The translations under genes and the position numbers were made by a program. 64,000 bases of DNA from [Clostridium] citroniae WAL-17108 (GTDB lineage Bacteria; Bacillota; Clostridia; Lachnospirales; Lachnospiraceae), in assembly GCF_000233455.1 (NCBI RefSeq), contig NZ_JH376433.1:1-64000 (forward strand), written 5' to 3'. Positions 18,186-26,245 of this stretch are shown here, one piece after another. The notes under the pieces are model-generated. The model had not been told where the DNA came from, did no database searches, and saw only the letters and a list, made by a program, of their open reading frames with translations. Numbering within the stretch: the stretch's first letter is position 1; every line of letters begins with the position of its first letter.

Positions 18186-18221
18186 TTTCCATAAGAAATT
18201 GCGTATTTCTGGAAACTTTTT
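18186..18221 (+). terminator. Terminator of pta-ackA
   Basis: TTTCC and AGAAAT pair with ATTTCT and GGAAA around TGCGT, with a 3-nt bulge, followed by CTTTTTA. Its T run abuts the next promoter. Confidence 0.75.
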
Positions 18222-18222
18222 A

Positions 18223-18251
18223 TTGACAAACCCCTTGCACCTATGTATAAT
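18223..18251 (+). promoter_or_regulatory. Consensus promoter of yceD-rpmF
   Basis: TTGACA (18223-18228), exactly 17 bp, TATAAT (18246-18251): a perfect sigma-A consensus. The leader is only about 25 nt. Confidence 0.95.
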
Positions 18252-18281
18252 AGCATAGGTGCATATCAAGGAGTATATGGT

Positions 18282-18809
18282 ATGCTGATTAATTTATCGG
18301 AACTGTTTCCCGTGGAGGGAAAGTCTAAAACTTATACCCAGGAGCTGGATATGACACAGTTTCAGGCGCCGGACGGCACCTATGAGATTGTGGAAAAACA
18401 GCCGGTGACCCTGGTGATAACAAACCGGGGCGATAAGATACTTACTGTGACAGGAGAGGCTGACCTAAGCCTTGAGATGCCGTGCGGCAGGTGCTTGGAA
18501 CCGGTGAAAGTTCCCTTTCATCTGGAGATTGACCAGGAACTGGACATGAACCGGACAGAGGAGGAGCGGGTAGAGGCTTTGGATGAGCAGTTCTATATTA
18601 ATGGTTATAATCTGGATGTCGACCAGCTGGTTGGTAATGAGTTAACCTTGAACCTGCCTATGAAGGTTCTCTGCAGTGAAGACTGTCAGGGGATTTCTAA
18701 TAGATATGGTACAAATCCGGGCTCTGGAGAAGGTGACTGTGATGACAGCCCACTGGATCCAAGAATGTCAGTTATCCAGGATATTTTTAAACAGTTGAAG
18801 GAGGTGTAA
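18282..18809 (+). CDS. yceD: YceD family (DUF177) protein
   Basis: The 175-residue protein starts at ATG 18282 with AAGGAG 9 bases upstream; an upstream in-frame ATG at 18243 overlaps the -10 box and cannot be used. DUF177 blocks are visible (C-G-R-C-L-E-P-V near residue 70 and a C-terminal LCSEDCQGIS...CG-like segment with D-P-R). YceD is nearly always upstream of rpmF and is linked to 23S rRNA/large-subunit assembly. The gap to rpmF is 3 bases. Confidence 0.92.
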   Translation: MLINLSELFPVEGKSKTYTQELDMTQFQAPDGTYEIVEKQPVTLVITNRGDKILTVTGEADLSLEMPCGRCLEPVKVPFHLEIDQELDMNRTEEERVEALDEQFYINGYNLDVDQLVGNELTLNLPMKVLCSEDCQGISNRYGTNPGSGEGDCDDSPLDPRMSVIQDIFKQLKEV

Positions 18810-18812
18810 ACC

Positions 18813-18995
18813 ATGTCTATCTGTCCAAAGAATAAATCTTCAAAAGCAAGAAGAGACAGCCGCAGGGCAAACTGGAAGATGAGCGCTCCAAATCTGGTAA
18901 AGTGCAGCAAGTGTGGCGCTTTGATGATGCCTCACAGAGTTTGCAAGGCTTGTGGTTCTTATAACAAGAGAGAGATTGTAAGCGTTGAGGATTAA
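18813..18995 (+). CDS. rpmF: 50S ribosomal protein L32 (zinc-ribbon form)
   Basis: The 60-residue protein MSICPKNKSSKARRDSRRANWKM... carries four cysteines as C-x2-C ... C-x2-C (CSKCGAL, CKACGSY), the zinc-binding form. AAGGAGG precedes the ATG. Confidence 0.97.
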   Translation: MSICPKNKSSKARRDSRRANWKMSAPNLVKCSKCGALMMPHRVCKACGSYNKREIVSVED

Positions 18996-19034
18996 TTTTT
19001 AGCGTCTCTGTGACAAGGAAAATGAAGTTGGATC

Positions 19035-19065
19035 AAGGCCTCCGGGGTATTGCCCTGGAGGCCTT
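19035..19065 (+). terminator. Hairpin after rpmF, possibly bidirectional
   Basis: AAGGCCTCC pairs with GGAGGCCTT (9 bp) with further GGG/CCC pairing inside. It lies between the convergent rpmF and AraC genes. Neither side has a strong T run. Confidence 0.6.
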
Positions 19066-19072
19066 GCTTGCG

Positions 19073-20047
19073 TTAAAAAGGTGTTTTCCAAAAAGCAGTT
19101 CGGTATTCAGCAGGTGTCAGGCCTGTACTTTGGCGGAATAATTCTGAAAGACGGCTGGAGGTGGAATATCCCACACTTTTAGCTATTTGGCCGATCGTCA
19201 GATCACTGGTGGTCAAAAGGCACTCTGCATGGCTCACTCTTCTTTGCTGAATATAACTTGTAACAGAGCAGTGATAAACGCTCTGAAATAGAAGTTTGAA
19301 TTTGGAAAGACTCATGCAGGCAAAACCGGCCAGCTTCTCCAGGGGTATTTCACCGGCATAATGGTCGTTGATATAAGCTGCGGCCAATTCGATGTGCTTT
19401 AAATCCTGCATGCTGATTTCTGCCGGTTTGGAATGTTTTGGATTGTTTTTCAGACGGGAGAGAAGCGTGGAAACCACTTCTGCAACCTTCCCCTCATAAA
19501 ACAATTTTGCTGCCATTCCCTCACCACGATAATGTTCCACCTGTTTTAGAAGTATGACTAATTCCGGGAAATTCGCCTCCTGATCCAATTGGGAAAAAGC
19601 GGTAGAGGGGTTAAAATATTCTTCCGGATAATTTTCCTTCATATAATCCTTATAATAAGCCGGTGCAATACCTATCCCAACACTGCGGATCGGTATTTTT
19701 TTGTGTACCCAGATTTTATACGGTTCCTCATTGCCCGCTATGCTTTGGATGCAGCCTGCATGGATCCGTCTGTAGGGGGTAAGCTGTTCACCTGAGATGG
19801 AGTCGTAATATATGACACTTAAATATCCTGAAACATTGCTTTCTACCAGTGTATCTTTATGAAAATAAAAATCATGAATCTTGATATCGAATAAATCCTT
19901 TTCTCCATAGGCCCAAAAGCAGCCGGCCCCCATTTCAGGTGCCATTTTCCAGCATGTTCCTAATAGGCCGTAGGGGTGTTCTTCACATGAAGTAAATCCA
20001 TAGAACTCCATGAGACGGGCATTCCAGTATTCCATTGTATGCTGCAT
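19073..20047 (-). CDS. AraC family transcriptional regulator
   Basis: The 324-residue protein has an N-terminal sensing region of about 210 residues (no named domain recognised; contains many aromatic residues) and a C-terminal AraC/XylS DNA-binding domain from about 220 (HIELAAAYINDHYAGEIPLEKLAGFACMSLSKFKLLF..., IGQIAKSVGYSTSSRLSELFRQSTGLTPAEYR). It is divergent from a MATE efflux gene. The ribosome site GGAGG is at 20053-20058. Two 17-bp direct repeats 13 bases upstream (20060-20097) are its likely binding site. Confidence 0.9.
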   Translation of the reverse strand: MQHTMEYWNARLMEFYGFTSCEEHPYGLLGTCWKMAPEMGAGCFWAYGEKDLFDIKIHDFYFHKDTLVESNVSGYLSVIYYDSISGEQLTPYRRIHAGCIQSIAGNEEPYKIWVHKKIPIRSVGIGIAPAYYKDYMKENYPEEYFNPSTAFSQLDQEANFPELVILLKQVEHYRGEGMAAKLFYEGKVAEVVSTLLSRLKNNPKHSKPAEISMQDLKHIELAAAYINDHYAGEIPLEKLAGFACMSLSKFKLLFQSVYHCSVTSYIQQRRVSHAECLLTTSDLTIGQIAKSVGYSTSSRLSELFRQSTGLTPAEYRTAFWKTPF

Positions 20048-20059
20048 TTAAGTCCTCCA

Positions 20060-20097
20060 TTGAAACGATCAGCCATTTCTTTGAAACGATTAGCCAT
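20060..20097. promoter_or_regulatory. Candidate AraC-type operator, two 17-bp direct repeats at 21-bp spacing
   Basis: TTGAAACGATCAGCCAT (20060-20076) and TTGAAACGATTAGCCAT (20081-20097) match at 16 of 17 positions and are separated by 4 bp, so equivalent bases are 21 bp (two helical turns) apart. This is the same geometry as the araI1-I2 half-sites of AraC. The site lies in the leader of the AraC gene and about 170 bp upstream of the MATE start. Confidence 0.7.
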
Positions 20098-20150
20098 AAA
20101 ATCGCGCAGATGATTGTATCATTTCAAATAAAGTGCTATCTTGATCATGA

Positions 20151-20168
20151 GGTTAGCGAATTCTAACC
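20151..20168. promoter_or_regulatory. Palindrome GGTTAG-N6-CTAACC upstream of the MATE gene
   Basis: There are six-base perfect arms around CGAATT. It resembles DtxR/IdeR-type boxes, and similar TTAG/CTAA palindromes occur at 41889 and 43012 in this window. Confidence 0.5.
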
Positions 20169-20269
20169 GCATTATATCATTATCACACAAAACCGTCAAT
20201 AAGTGAAATCTTTAGACGGTGTGTGGAATGCACTACAAAACTCTCAACTATAAGAATGGAGGCGTGCTG

Positions 20270-21631
20270 ATGTCTGAAAAAATGAATACACGGGCTATGC
20301 TGCTGAGTGACAGCCCGTGGAAGCTGGTAGCAAAACTTAGTGTTCCCGCAATTGTTGGAATGGTGGTGGTAGGGCTTTATAATTTCATGGATGGTGTTTA
20401 TGTCGGGCAAATGATAGGAGATCGTGCAATGGCCGCAGTATCGGTGTCTTATCCCTTTACTTTAGCCAATACCGGGATTTCCACCCTGATCGGCGTTGGC
20501 TCTGCCTCGGTCCTGTCCAGGGCGATCGGGAAGAAGGACCAGGCTGTAATCGATAAGATCATGGGGAATTTAATTGCTCTAAACCTCATATTTTCACTTA
20601 TCATTATGGCGGGTGGTATGATTTTTACAAAGCAGATTTTGATGCTTTCCGGTGCAAAAGGTGAAATCCTATCGCTTGCAACACGATACCTGCGTATTAT
20701 TTTTGCCGGCAGTCTGTTTGTCAACTTTGCACAGTCGGCAAACATGATCATGCGCGGTGAAGGACTGCTTAAACGGGCCATGATGTTCAGCGCCGGTTCC
20801 GCGGTCATGAATATTATCCTTGATCCGGTTTTCATTCTCCTTCTTAATCCCTATGGGCGGGGAATTGATGGGGCCGCCTACGCAACAATTCTTTCCCAGG
20901 TCGCATATGCAGCTGCCACACTGTGGTACTTTAAAAAGAAAAGCAGGGCAGTGCGGATCCATGCTATACGTATTGAGAAAGATCTATTTCATGAAATTAT
21001 CGGCGTGGGTGTATCTGCTATGCTCATGCAGGTTATGATGCTCGTACAGCAGACCGTGCTTTATAACCTTGCTGCTCAGCATGGAGGCGATACATGGCAG
21101 ATTATTCTGGGGGCAACTTATCGTGTGGTTTCCTTTGCCTTCATTCCTTTGTGGGGGCTTTCACAGGGATATCAGCCGGCCGTGGGTACCAACTATGGGG
21201 CAAAGCAATATGACCGTGTAAAATACATAACCAAAATTTTTTCCATAGCAGCAACCTTGCTGGCACTCATTTTCTATTTGCCGATTATGACTGCACCCAA
21301 AGTGATCCTATCCATGTTTATAACAACTCTTTCTGTGGCAGAACAGGGAGCGGGGGCATTTCGCCTGTTTTTTATATCCTTTATCCTGTTAGGCTTCTGG
21401 ATTGTGGTCCTGACTCTGATGCAGTCCCTGGGCAGGGCCACGAAGGCAAGTGTATTGGTGATCCTGCGCCAGATTGTCCTCTATATTCCTGCTGCAATTA
21501 TTATGCCGCATGTGGCTGGACTGGGGGTACATGGTATATTCACAGCACCGGTGATCACGGATATGATTGTATTGATCGTAGCAATCAGGATGGCGGTAAG
21601 CGAATTTAAGAGGATGGATGGAAAACCATAG
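20270..21631 (+). CDS. MATE family efflux transporter
   Basis: The 453-residue protein starts at ATG 20270 (GGAGG 7 bases upstream). About 12 membrane segments in two homologous halves are visible; the first half begins PWKLVAKLSVPAIVGMVVVGLYNFMDGVYVG, the typical MATE TM1-TM2 of the DinF/NorM-like clostridial group. MATE proteins export cationic drugs or metabolites with Na+ or H+ antiport. The divergent AraC protein is the likely regulator. Confidence 0.93.
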   Translation: MSEKMNTRAMLLSDSPWKLVAKLSVPAIVGMVVVGLYNFMDGVYVGQMIGDRAMAAVSVSYPFTLANTGISTLIGVGSASVLSRAIGKKDQAVIDKIMGNLIALNLIFSLIIMAGGMIFTKQILMLSGAKGEILSLATRYLRIIFAGSLFVNFAQSANMIMRGEGLLKRAMMFSAGSAVMNIILDPVFILLLNPYGRGIDGAAYATILSQVAYAAATLWYFKKKSRAVRIHAIRIEKDLFHEIIGVGVSAMLMQVMMLVQQTVLYNLAAQHGGDTWQIILGATYRVVSFAFIPLWGLSQGYQPAVGTNYGAKQYDRVKYITKIFSIAATLLALIFYLPIMTAPKVILSMFITTLSVAEQGAGAFRLFFISFILLGFWIVVLTLMQSLGRATKASVLVILRQIVLYIPAAIIMPHVAGLGVHGIFTAPVITDMIVLIVAIRMAVSEFKRMDGKP

Positions 21632-21659
21632 GGGAACAGATATTCGGAAGTCCTGGATT

Positions 21660-22660
21660 ACGGAATTGCGTTTTACAAAAAGCAAGTGCAGGGTCAAAGC
21701 TCATAGCAGCACTCCGGGACAGTCCGATACTGGTCAGCCGTAGGATCAGCTGACTTATTACGCCCACGGTAACCATCATGTATATGCCCACGCCCAGACT
21801 GACAAACCAGAATTTTCTGGTGCGCAGAAAACAGCGGTAGGTCTGTGTCCCCTGCTCCGGCGGTTCACTTTCTGCCGCCAGGGCTGCCTCCTCATCCGTC
21901 AGATTATCCGGATTCTCCCCAGCCTCCTGGGGAGTGTCAGGTATAAGCATTGCTCCGATGTATAGCAGGATCATCATACAGCCAATGATTGTGATTGCCC
22001 ATTCGATTCCTCCGCACACCAGGGTCAGCATGGTGATTACAATTACAATGGAAGCCGAGGCCGGATTATTTCCCATCGCCGCCCAGCCTACAACAAGCTC
22101 CTGGGATTTCTTTTTGAGCAGAGCTACAAACTGATCGGCAATGCTCTCCTGAACACAGATGACAGGCAAAGCCATGCAGTGCATACCCCCACAGCCAAAG
22201 GAGGAGTTGATGACCGCATTGACACTGTTCTCCAAATCAGCGTCTTCCAGAACCAGGGCATGGTTCTTTGCCCCACACTGGGCCTGGACACGCTTGCCGT
22301 TAGCAGCCGCCTTGGAATAGATCTCCTTGCCAACGCCGGTGGTGCCGACAAAGGTTACGGCCTTGACCCTGGGGTCGGTGAGAAGAATATCCGCTTCGTG
22401 GTGGCTGCATGTGACCAGATTCACAACGCCCTTGGGAAATCCTGCTTCAGTGTAGAATAACTCCAGGATCCGGATGGCGGTTAAGGGGGTGGGAGAAGCC
22501 TCTTGCGCCGAGGTGATCGCTATTTCTACTTCCTCCTGGGTGCAGCGCGGCACTTCGGCGATCACTTCGCCGGTGTTGGAATCGGTTACAGACATATAAA
22601 TATCGGTTTTGGACTCGCGTCATTCACCATATACGCAATACTTTTTTTTTCAATAGACAT
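21660..22660 (-). pseudogene. Chimeric remnant: methylmalonate-semialdehyde-type dehydrogenase fused to MFS fragment
   Basis: Reading down from the ATG at 22660 (AGGAGG upstream), an aldehyde dehydrogenase N-terminus starts but is frameshifted in the MVNGEWRESK region near 22620. The frame 22595-21606 continues MSVTDSNTGEVIAEVPRC, then skips roughly 110 residues (join SAQEA/SPTPLTAIR). It follows the NAD-binding FVGTTGVGKEIYSKAAANGKRVQAQCGAKNH to the catalytic-Cys area (SSFGCGGMHCMALPV) and switches near 22067 to the middle of an MFS (oxalate/formate antiporter-like) protein. Its tail after about 21700 is again unrelated. These are at least three deletion joints, all by chance in frame. It is very unlikely to be functional. 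Confidence 0.85.
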
Positions 22661-22680
22661 TGTGATTTCCTCCTGGAATT

Positions 22681-23340
22681 GTTAGTTTATTTCACGCGGT
22701 ATACCTGAGCGTAGTCGCAGGGGTCATTGTAGAAGGTGTGCTGTGCTCCCAGATACCGCTTGATCTTCAAATCGGCCAGATACTGTGCAATGGGCTAGTA
22801 GGTAGGCATATCGTCTGGATCAGGACGGATAAACCTGATACTGCCGGAGCAAAACGTGGTTTCCGGTTCGCGGATGGGGAAGGGATAATCCGCTGGTCTT
22901 TCCCATGCTTTGGGGTTGAATGTGACATAACTGGCATCGGCTCCGCCGCCGCTGCCAACGGCCCGGATCCCGATGACAGAGGAGAGATTGATGATTTTGC
23001 CGTGAATGTCATGTACCTTCATGTACCGGCCAAAATGCTTGCAGGTAAGCATGACTGATTTTACATTGGCATCAAACATGGCATCCCACGTATCTGCCGG
23101 GAACTCGGTTCCGGGAAATTTCTTGTTGAACCCCTGGGAGTTAACAAGAATATCAACCGTTCCCATTTTTTCCAGGGCATCTGACAGGAGAACTGTCACA
23201 TCCTCCTCTTTGGAAGCATCCCCTGCATGGTATAGGATATCCGCGCCGCAGCCTGCCTTAATTTCATCCTGGGCACGCTTGAGGGAATCTTCCCTGCGGC
23301 TGGATATCATCACCTGGGCACCGGCTTCGGGAAATTGATG
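22681..23340 (-). pseudogene. SDR oxidoreductase fragment fused to an unidentified C-terminal fragment
   Basis: The frame from about 23340 gives EAGAQVMISSRREDSL, the NNAG-equivalent region (VDILVNSQG), NVKSVMLTCKHFGRYM and IINLSSVIG, all typical of short-chain dehydrogenases. The N-terminal Gly-rich motif is missing and the chain leaves the SDR sequence just before the catalytic Tyr-x3-Lys. The rest (KAWERPADYPFPIREPETTF..., then in another frame KRYLGAQHTFYNDPCDYAQVYRVK and a stop near 22692) comes from one or two genes I do not recognise. Confidence 0.75.
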
Positions 23341-23373
23341 TTAGAAAGGGGCCGATTTCTTATCACATTTAAT

Positions 23374-23422
23374 AATTCTCAAACAATTCTCAATCATTCC
23401 AATAACAATCATGGGATACAAT
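23374..23422 (+). promoter_or_regulatory. Candidate response-regulator box and promoter of the small membrane protein
   Basis: ATTCTCAA occurs at 23375 and again 11 bp later, the one-turn direct repeat spacing of OmpR/PhoB-type boxes. TACAAT at 23417-23422 could be the -10. The 13-mer AATTCTCAAACAA (23374-23386) recurs before the two-component operon at 23959. Confidence 0.5.
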
Positions 23423-23493
23423 GCAATCATCCAGTGAGAAATCACTAAAAAATGTACGCTGGCGTACACAAAACAAAAATGGAGGATCATTTC

Positions 23494-23862
23494 ATGGAAA
23501 AGAAAAACTTTGTATCACTGATCATGGGAACTGTTGGAGGGATTTTATTCGGGATCGGCATGTGCATGTGCCTGTTACCTGAGTGGAACGCATTTAGGCA
23601 GGGGATTCTGGTATCGGCCGTTGGCGCGGTTGTGCTGCTGGCAATGCTGTCCGTGCGCCGCAAAATGGAGGGAAAACCTGCGATACAGCTGAATGCCAAA
23701 GCGGTGGGATCTGTGGTACTCGGCATTGCAGGCGCCCTGGTGCTTGGCAGCGGTATGTGCTTGACAATGGTATGGAACATGCTGGTACCTGGTATTGTCA
23801 TAGGAATTGTGGGTATTGTTTTGCTGCTGTGTTTAATCCCAATCTGTAAAGGTTTGAAATAA
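23494..23862 (+). CDS. Small membrane protein, TCS-associated
   Basis: The 122-residue protein starts at ATG 23494 behind GGAGG. It has four hydrophobic segments in two similar pairs (GILFGIGMCMCLLPEW, and LVLGSGMCLTMVW...VPGIVIGIVGIVLLL). The second half resembles the C-terminal half of the protein at 25829 on the other side of the two-component genes. No function is known to me; it may be a target or accessory membrane component of that system. Confidence 0.75.
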   Translation: MEKKNFVSLIMGTVGGILFGIGMCMCLLPEWNAFRQGILVSAVGAVVLLAMLSVRRKMEGKPAIQLNAKAVGSVVLGIAGALVLGSGMCLTMVWNMLVPGIVIGIVGIVLLLCLIPICKGLK

Positions 23863-23958
23863 TACGCTAAAGTCAAAAACGGAAGCAAAAAACATCTGGC
23901 AGAGGAGAGGAAGACTCATTAGAAAGAGGTACATGTCAGGCCAAGAATGAATTTTAAC

Positions 23959-23986
23959 AATTCTCAAACAAAAGGTATGGTATACT
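23959..23986 (+). promoter_or_regulatory. Promoter with shared box before the two-component operon
   Basis: AATTCTCAAACAA (23959-23971), identical to 23374-23386, lies over the -35 position of a TATACT -10 (23981-23986). This suggests self-regulation by the encoded response regulator. Confidence 0.5.
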
Positions 23987-24032
23987 CTATATAAAAGTAA
24001 TATTGTCATACGGAATGGAAGGAGATGTTACT

Positions 24033-24704
24033 ATGGTCCATATCTTAATCGTGGAGGATGATTCTGAACTGAATCGGTTTGTATGTTCTTATTTGAATAA
24101 CAGCGGTTTTATAACTAAGGGATGTTTAAATGCCCGGGATGCGTATGATGAAATGTATAACACGTTATATGACCTGATCATATCGGATATTATGATGCCG
24201 GAAATTGACGGGTTTGAATTTGCCAGAACCGTCCGGCAGGTAAATAAGACAATCCCCATCCTGTTTATGTCTGCAAAGGATGACTTGAATTCCAAGCAAA
24301 AAGGATTTCAGTTTGGGATTGACGATTATATGGTAAAACCCATCGAGGTGGAGGAACTGCTTTTGCGTGTGCGTGCCCTGCTCCGCCGGGCCAATATAGA
24401 GGTGGAGAGAAAGATAACCATCGGCAACCTGACATTGGATGCGGATGCGGTGACCGCTGTTGTAGATGGAACAGAGCTTCCGGTTACAACCAGAGAGTTT
24501 AATATTCTGTATAAACTGCTGTCTTATCCCAATAAGACATTTTCCAGAGGGCAGCTGATGGATGAATTCTGGGGATTGGAGAGCGATATCGGGCTGCGGG
24601 CAGTTGATGTATATATCACGGGAATCCGAAAGAAATTTTCCGCATGTGATGGCTTTTCACTGAAAACAGTCCGCGGACTTGGATATAAGGCGGTGCTGCA
24701 ATGA
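24033..24704 (+). CDS. OmpR/PhoB-family response regulator
   Basis: The 223-residue protein starts at ATG 24033 behind AAGGAG. The receiver domain (VEDDSEL acidic pair, phospho-acceptor in IISDIMMPEIDG, lysine in DDYMVKPIE) is followed by a winged-helix DNA-binding domain (LTLDADAVTAVVDG...TTREFNILYKLL...RAVDVYITGIRKKF). Its stop overlaps the kinase start (ATGA). Confidence 0.96.
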   Translation: MVHILIVEDDSELNRFVCSYLNNSGFITKGCLNARDAYDEMYNTLYDLIISDIMMPEIDGFEFARTVRQVNKTIPILFMSAKDDLNSKQKGFQFGIDDYMVKPIEVEELLLRVRALLRRANIEVERKITIGNLTLDADAVTAVVDGTELPVTTREFNILYKLLSYPNKTFSRGQLMDEFWGLESDIGLRAVDVYITGIRKKFSACDGFSLKTVRGLGYKAVLQ

Positions 24705-25804
24705 AAGACAAGCCTGCCGAGCTAAGCTATAAAAGAAGCCTGTTTTCCATCAAGTCATATTTTTTTTATTTTCTGATCATTACATTTGCCATCACCTGCT
24801 GTCTGCTGCTATTTTTGAGCCATCTTGAACCGGACTATGGAAGTGTCCGTGAAAGCGCTAAACTGACAGCCATGAATGTTGTGCTGATCAGCCTGATCTT
24901 AACGGTTTTAGATGGGATCTACCGTAAGATAACGCTGGAGTATCCGATGAAACGGATTTTAAAAGCCTCCCAGAAATTGATAGGAGGCGATTACTCTGTC
25001 CGGATCCCTCTTGCCCATGATTTTGACAATACCAATGAACTTGATGTGTTAATTGAAAATTTTAACCGGATAGCAGAGGAACTGTCCGGGGTGGAAACGT
25101 TGCGCACCGACTTTGTTTCCAATGTATCCCATGAAATAAAAACTCCGCTGTCAGTCATTCAAAACTATGCTTCTTTATTGCAAAATGCAGAGCTTTCGGA
25201 AGAAAAAAAGAAAGAGTATGCAGGGGCGATAGTGGATGCATGCCGCAGACTGACAGGGCTCATCACCAATATCTTAAAGCTGAACAAGCTGGAAAACCAG
25301 CAGATTTTTCCGGAAACAAAGGAGTTTGATTTAGATACCCAGCTGTCTGAGTGTATCATACGTCTTGATAATGTGCTGGAACGGAAAGATCTGGAGGTAG
25401 AGGCGGATATAGAGGAACGGGTAAAAGTAAAGTCTGATGAGGAATTGCTTGACCTGGTCTGGAATAATCTTTTGTCCAATGCCATAAAATTCACACCGCC
25501 GGGAGGAAAAATCACAGTCAGTTTAAAATCAGATAACACAATGGCAGTGATAAAAATATCAGATACAGGCTGCGGAATCAGCAATGAGGTGGGAAAACGC
25601 ATGTTTGAAAAGTTTTATCAGGGGGACAGCTCCCATGCCACCCAGGGAAACGGCCTGGGGCTTGCTCTGGTAAAACGGGTGGTGGATATTGTCGGAGGCG
25701 ATATATCCATAGAGAGTAAACTGGGAGAGGGGAGCACATTCACCGTGCGGCTGAAAAAGATCCCGTCCGGAGGGCGGGGGAATCAGTCATCGCCGGAAAA
25801 ATGA
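24701..25804 (+). CDS. Membrane sensor histidine kinase
   Basis: The 367-residue protein has two transmembrane segments (about 22-42 and 57-75) with almost no extracellular loop, a HAMP linker, and HisKA with VSHEIKTPLSVIQNY (phospho-acceptor His in SHE). The HATPase domain shows NLLSNAIKFTPPGG, DTGCGI and GNGLGLALVKRVVDIVGG. The short sensor part suggests it senses the membrane or a partner membrane protein; the flanking small membrane proteins are candidates. Confidence 0.95.
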   Translation: MKDKPAELSYKRSLFSIKSYFFYFLIITFAITCCLLLFLSHLEPDYGSVRESAKLTAMNVVLISLILTVLDGIYRKITLEYPMKRILKASQKLIGGDYSVRIPLAHDFDNTNELDVLIENFNRIAEELSGVETLRTDFVSNVSHEIKTPLSVIQNYASLLQNAELSEEKKKEYAGAIVDACRRLTGLITNILKLNKLENQQIFPETKEFDLDTQLSECIIRLDNVLERKDLEVEADIEERVKVKSDEELLDLVWNNLLSNAIKFTPPGGKITVSLKSDNTMAVIKISDTGCGISNEVGKRMFEKFYQGDSSHATQGNGLGLALVKRVVDIVGGDISIESKLGEGSTFTVRLKKIPSGGRGNQSSPEK

Positions 25805-25828
25805 ACATAGGGTTGGAGGTTTATTTTT

Positions 25829-26203
25829 ATGGAAGAGAATGAGAAAAAATTCATATATACTTACTCCGCGGGAGAACAGGAGGAGATCAAACAGATTCGT
25901 CAGAAATATCTTCGTCCGGAAGAAAATAAGATGGAGCAGCTGAGAAAACTGGACGAAAGCGCAACAAAAAAGGGTATGGCAGTTTCACTGGTTTTGGGAA
26001 TCGCCAGCACACTTTTTCTTGGCATTGGCATGTGCTGCACAATGGTATGGGCGGATACTATGTTTATTCCCGGCATTGGGATTGGCCTTCTGGGCATTGC
26101 CGGAATCGGGGCCTCATTTCCCCTGTACCGGTGTATTACAAAAAGACAGAGGGAGAAGCTGGCGCCTAAGATCATGGAGCTTACAAATGAGCTGATGAAA
26201 TAA
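25829..26203 (+). CDS. Small membrane protein, TCS-associated (paralogue of 23494 protein)
   Basis: The 124-residue protein has a charged N-terminal half (EEIKQIRQKYL, possible coiled coil) and two membrane segments with GIGMCCTMVW...IPGIGIGLLGIAGI, clearly related to the second half of the protein at 23494. It is 24 bases after the kinase and very likely in the same operon. The function is unknown. Confidence 0.75.
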   Translation: MEENEKKFIYTYSAGEQEEIKQIRQKYLRPEENKMEQLRKLDESATKKGMAVSLVLGIASTLFLGIGMCCTMVWADTMFIPGIGIGLLGIAGIGASFPLYRCITKRQREKLAPKIMELTNELMK

Positions 26204-26245
26204 AAATACCAGCATAATAAATCAAAAAATAAAAAAGGTTCGGAC

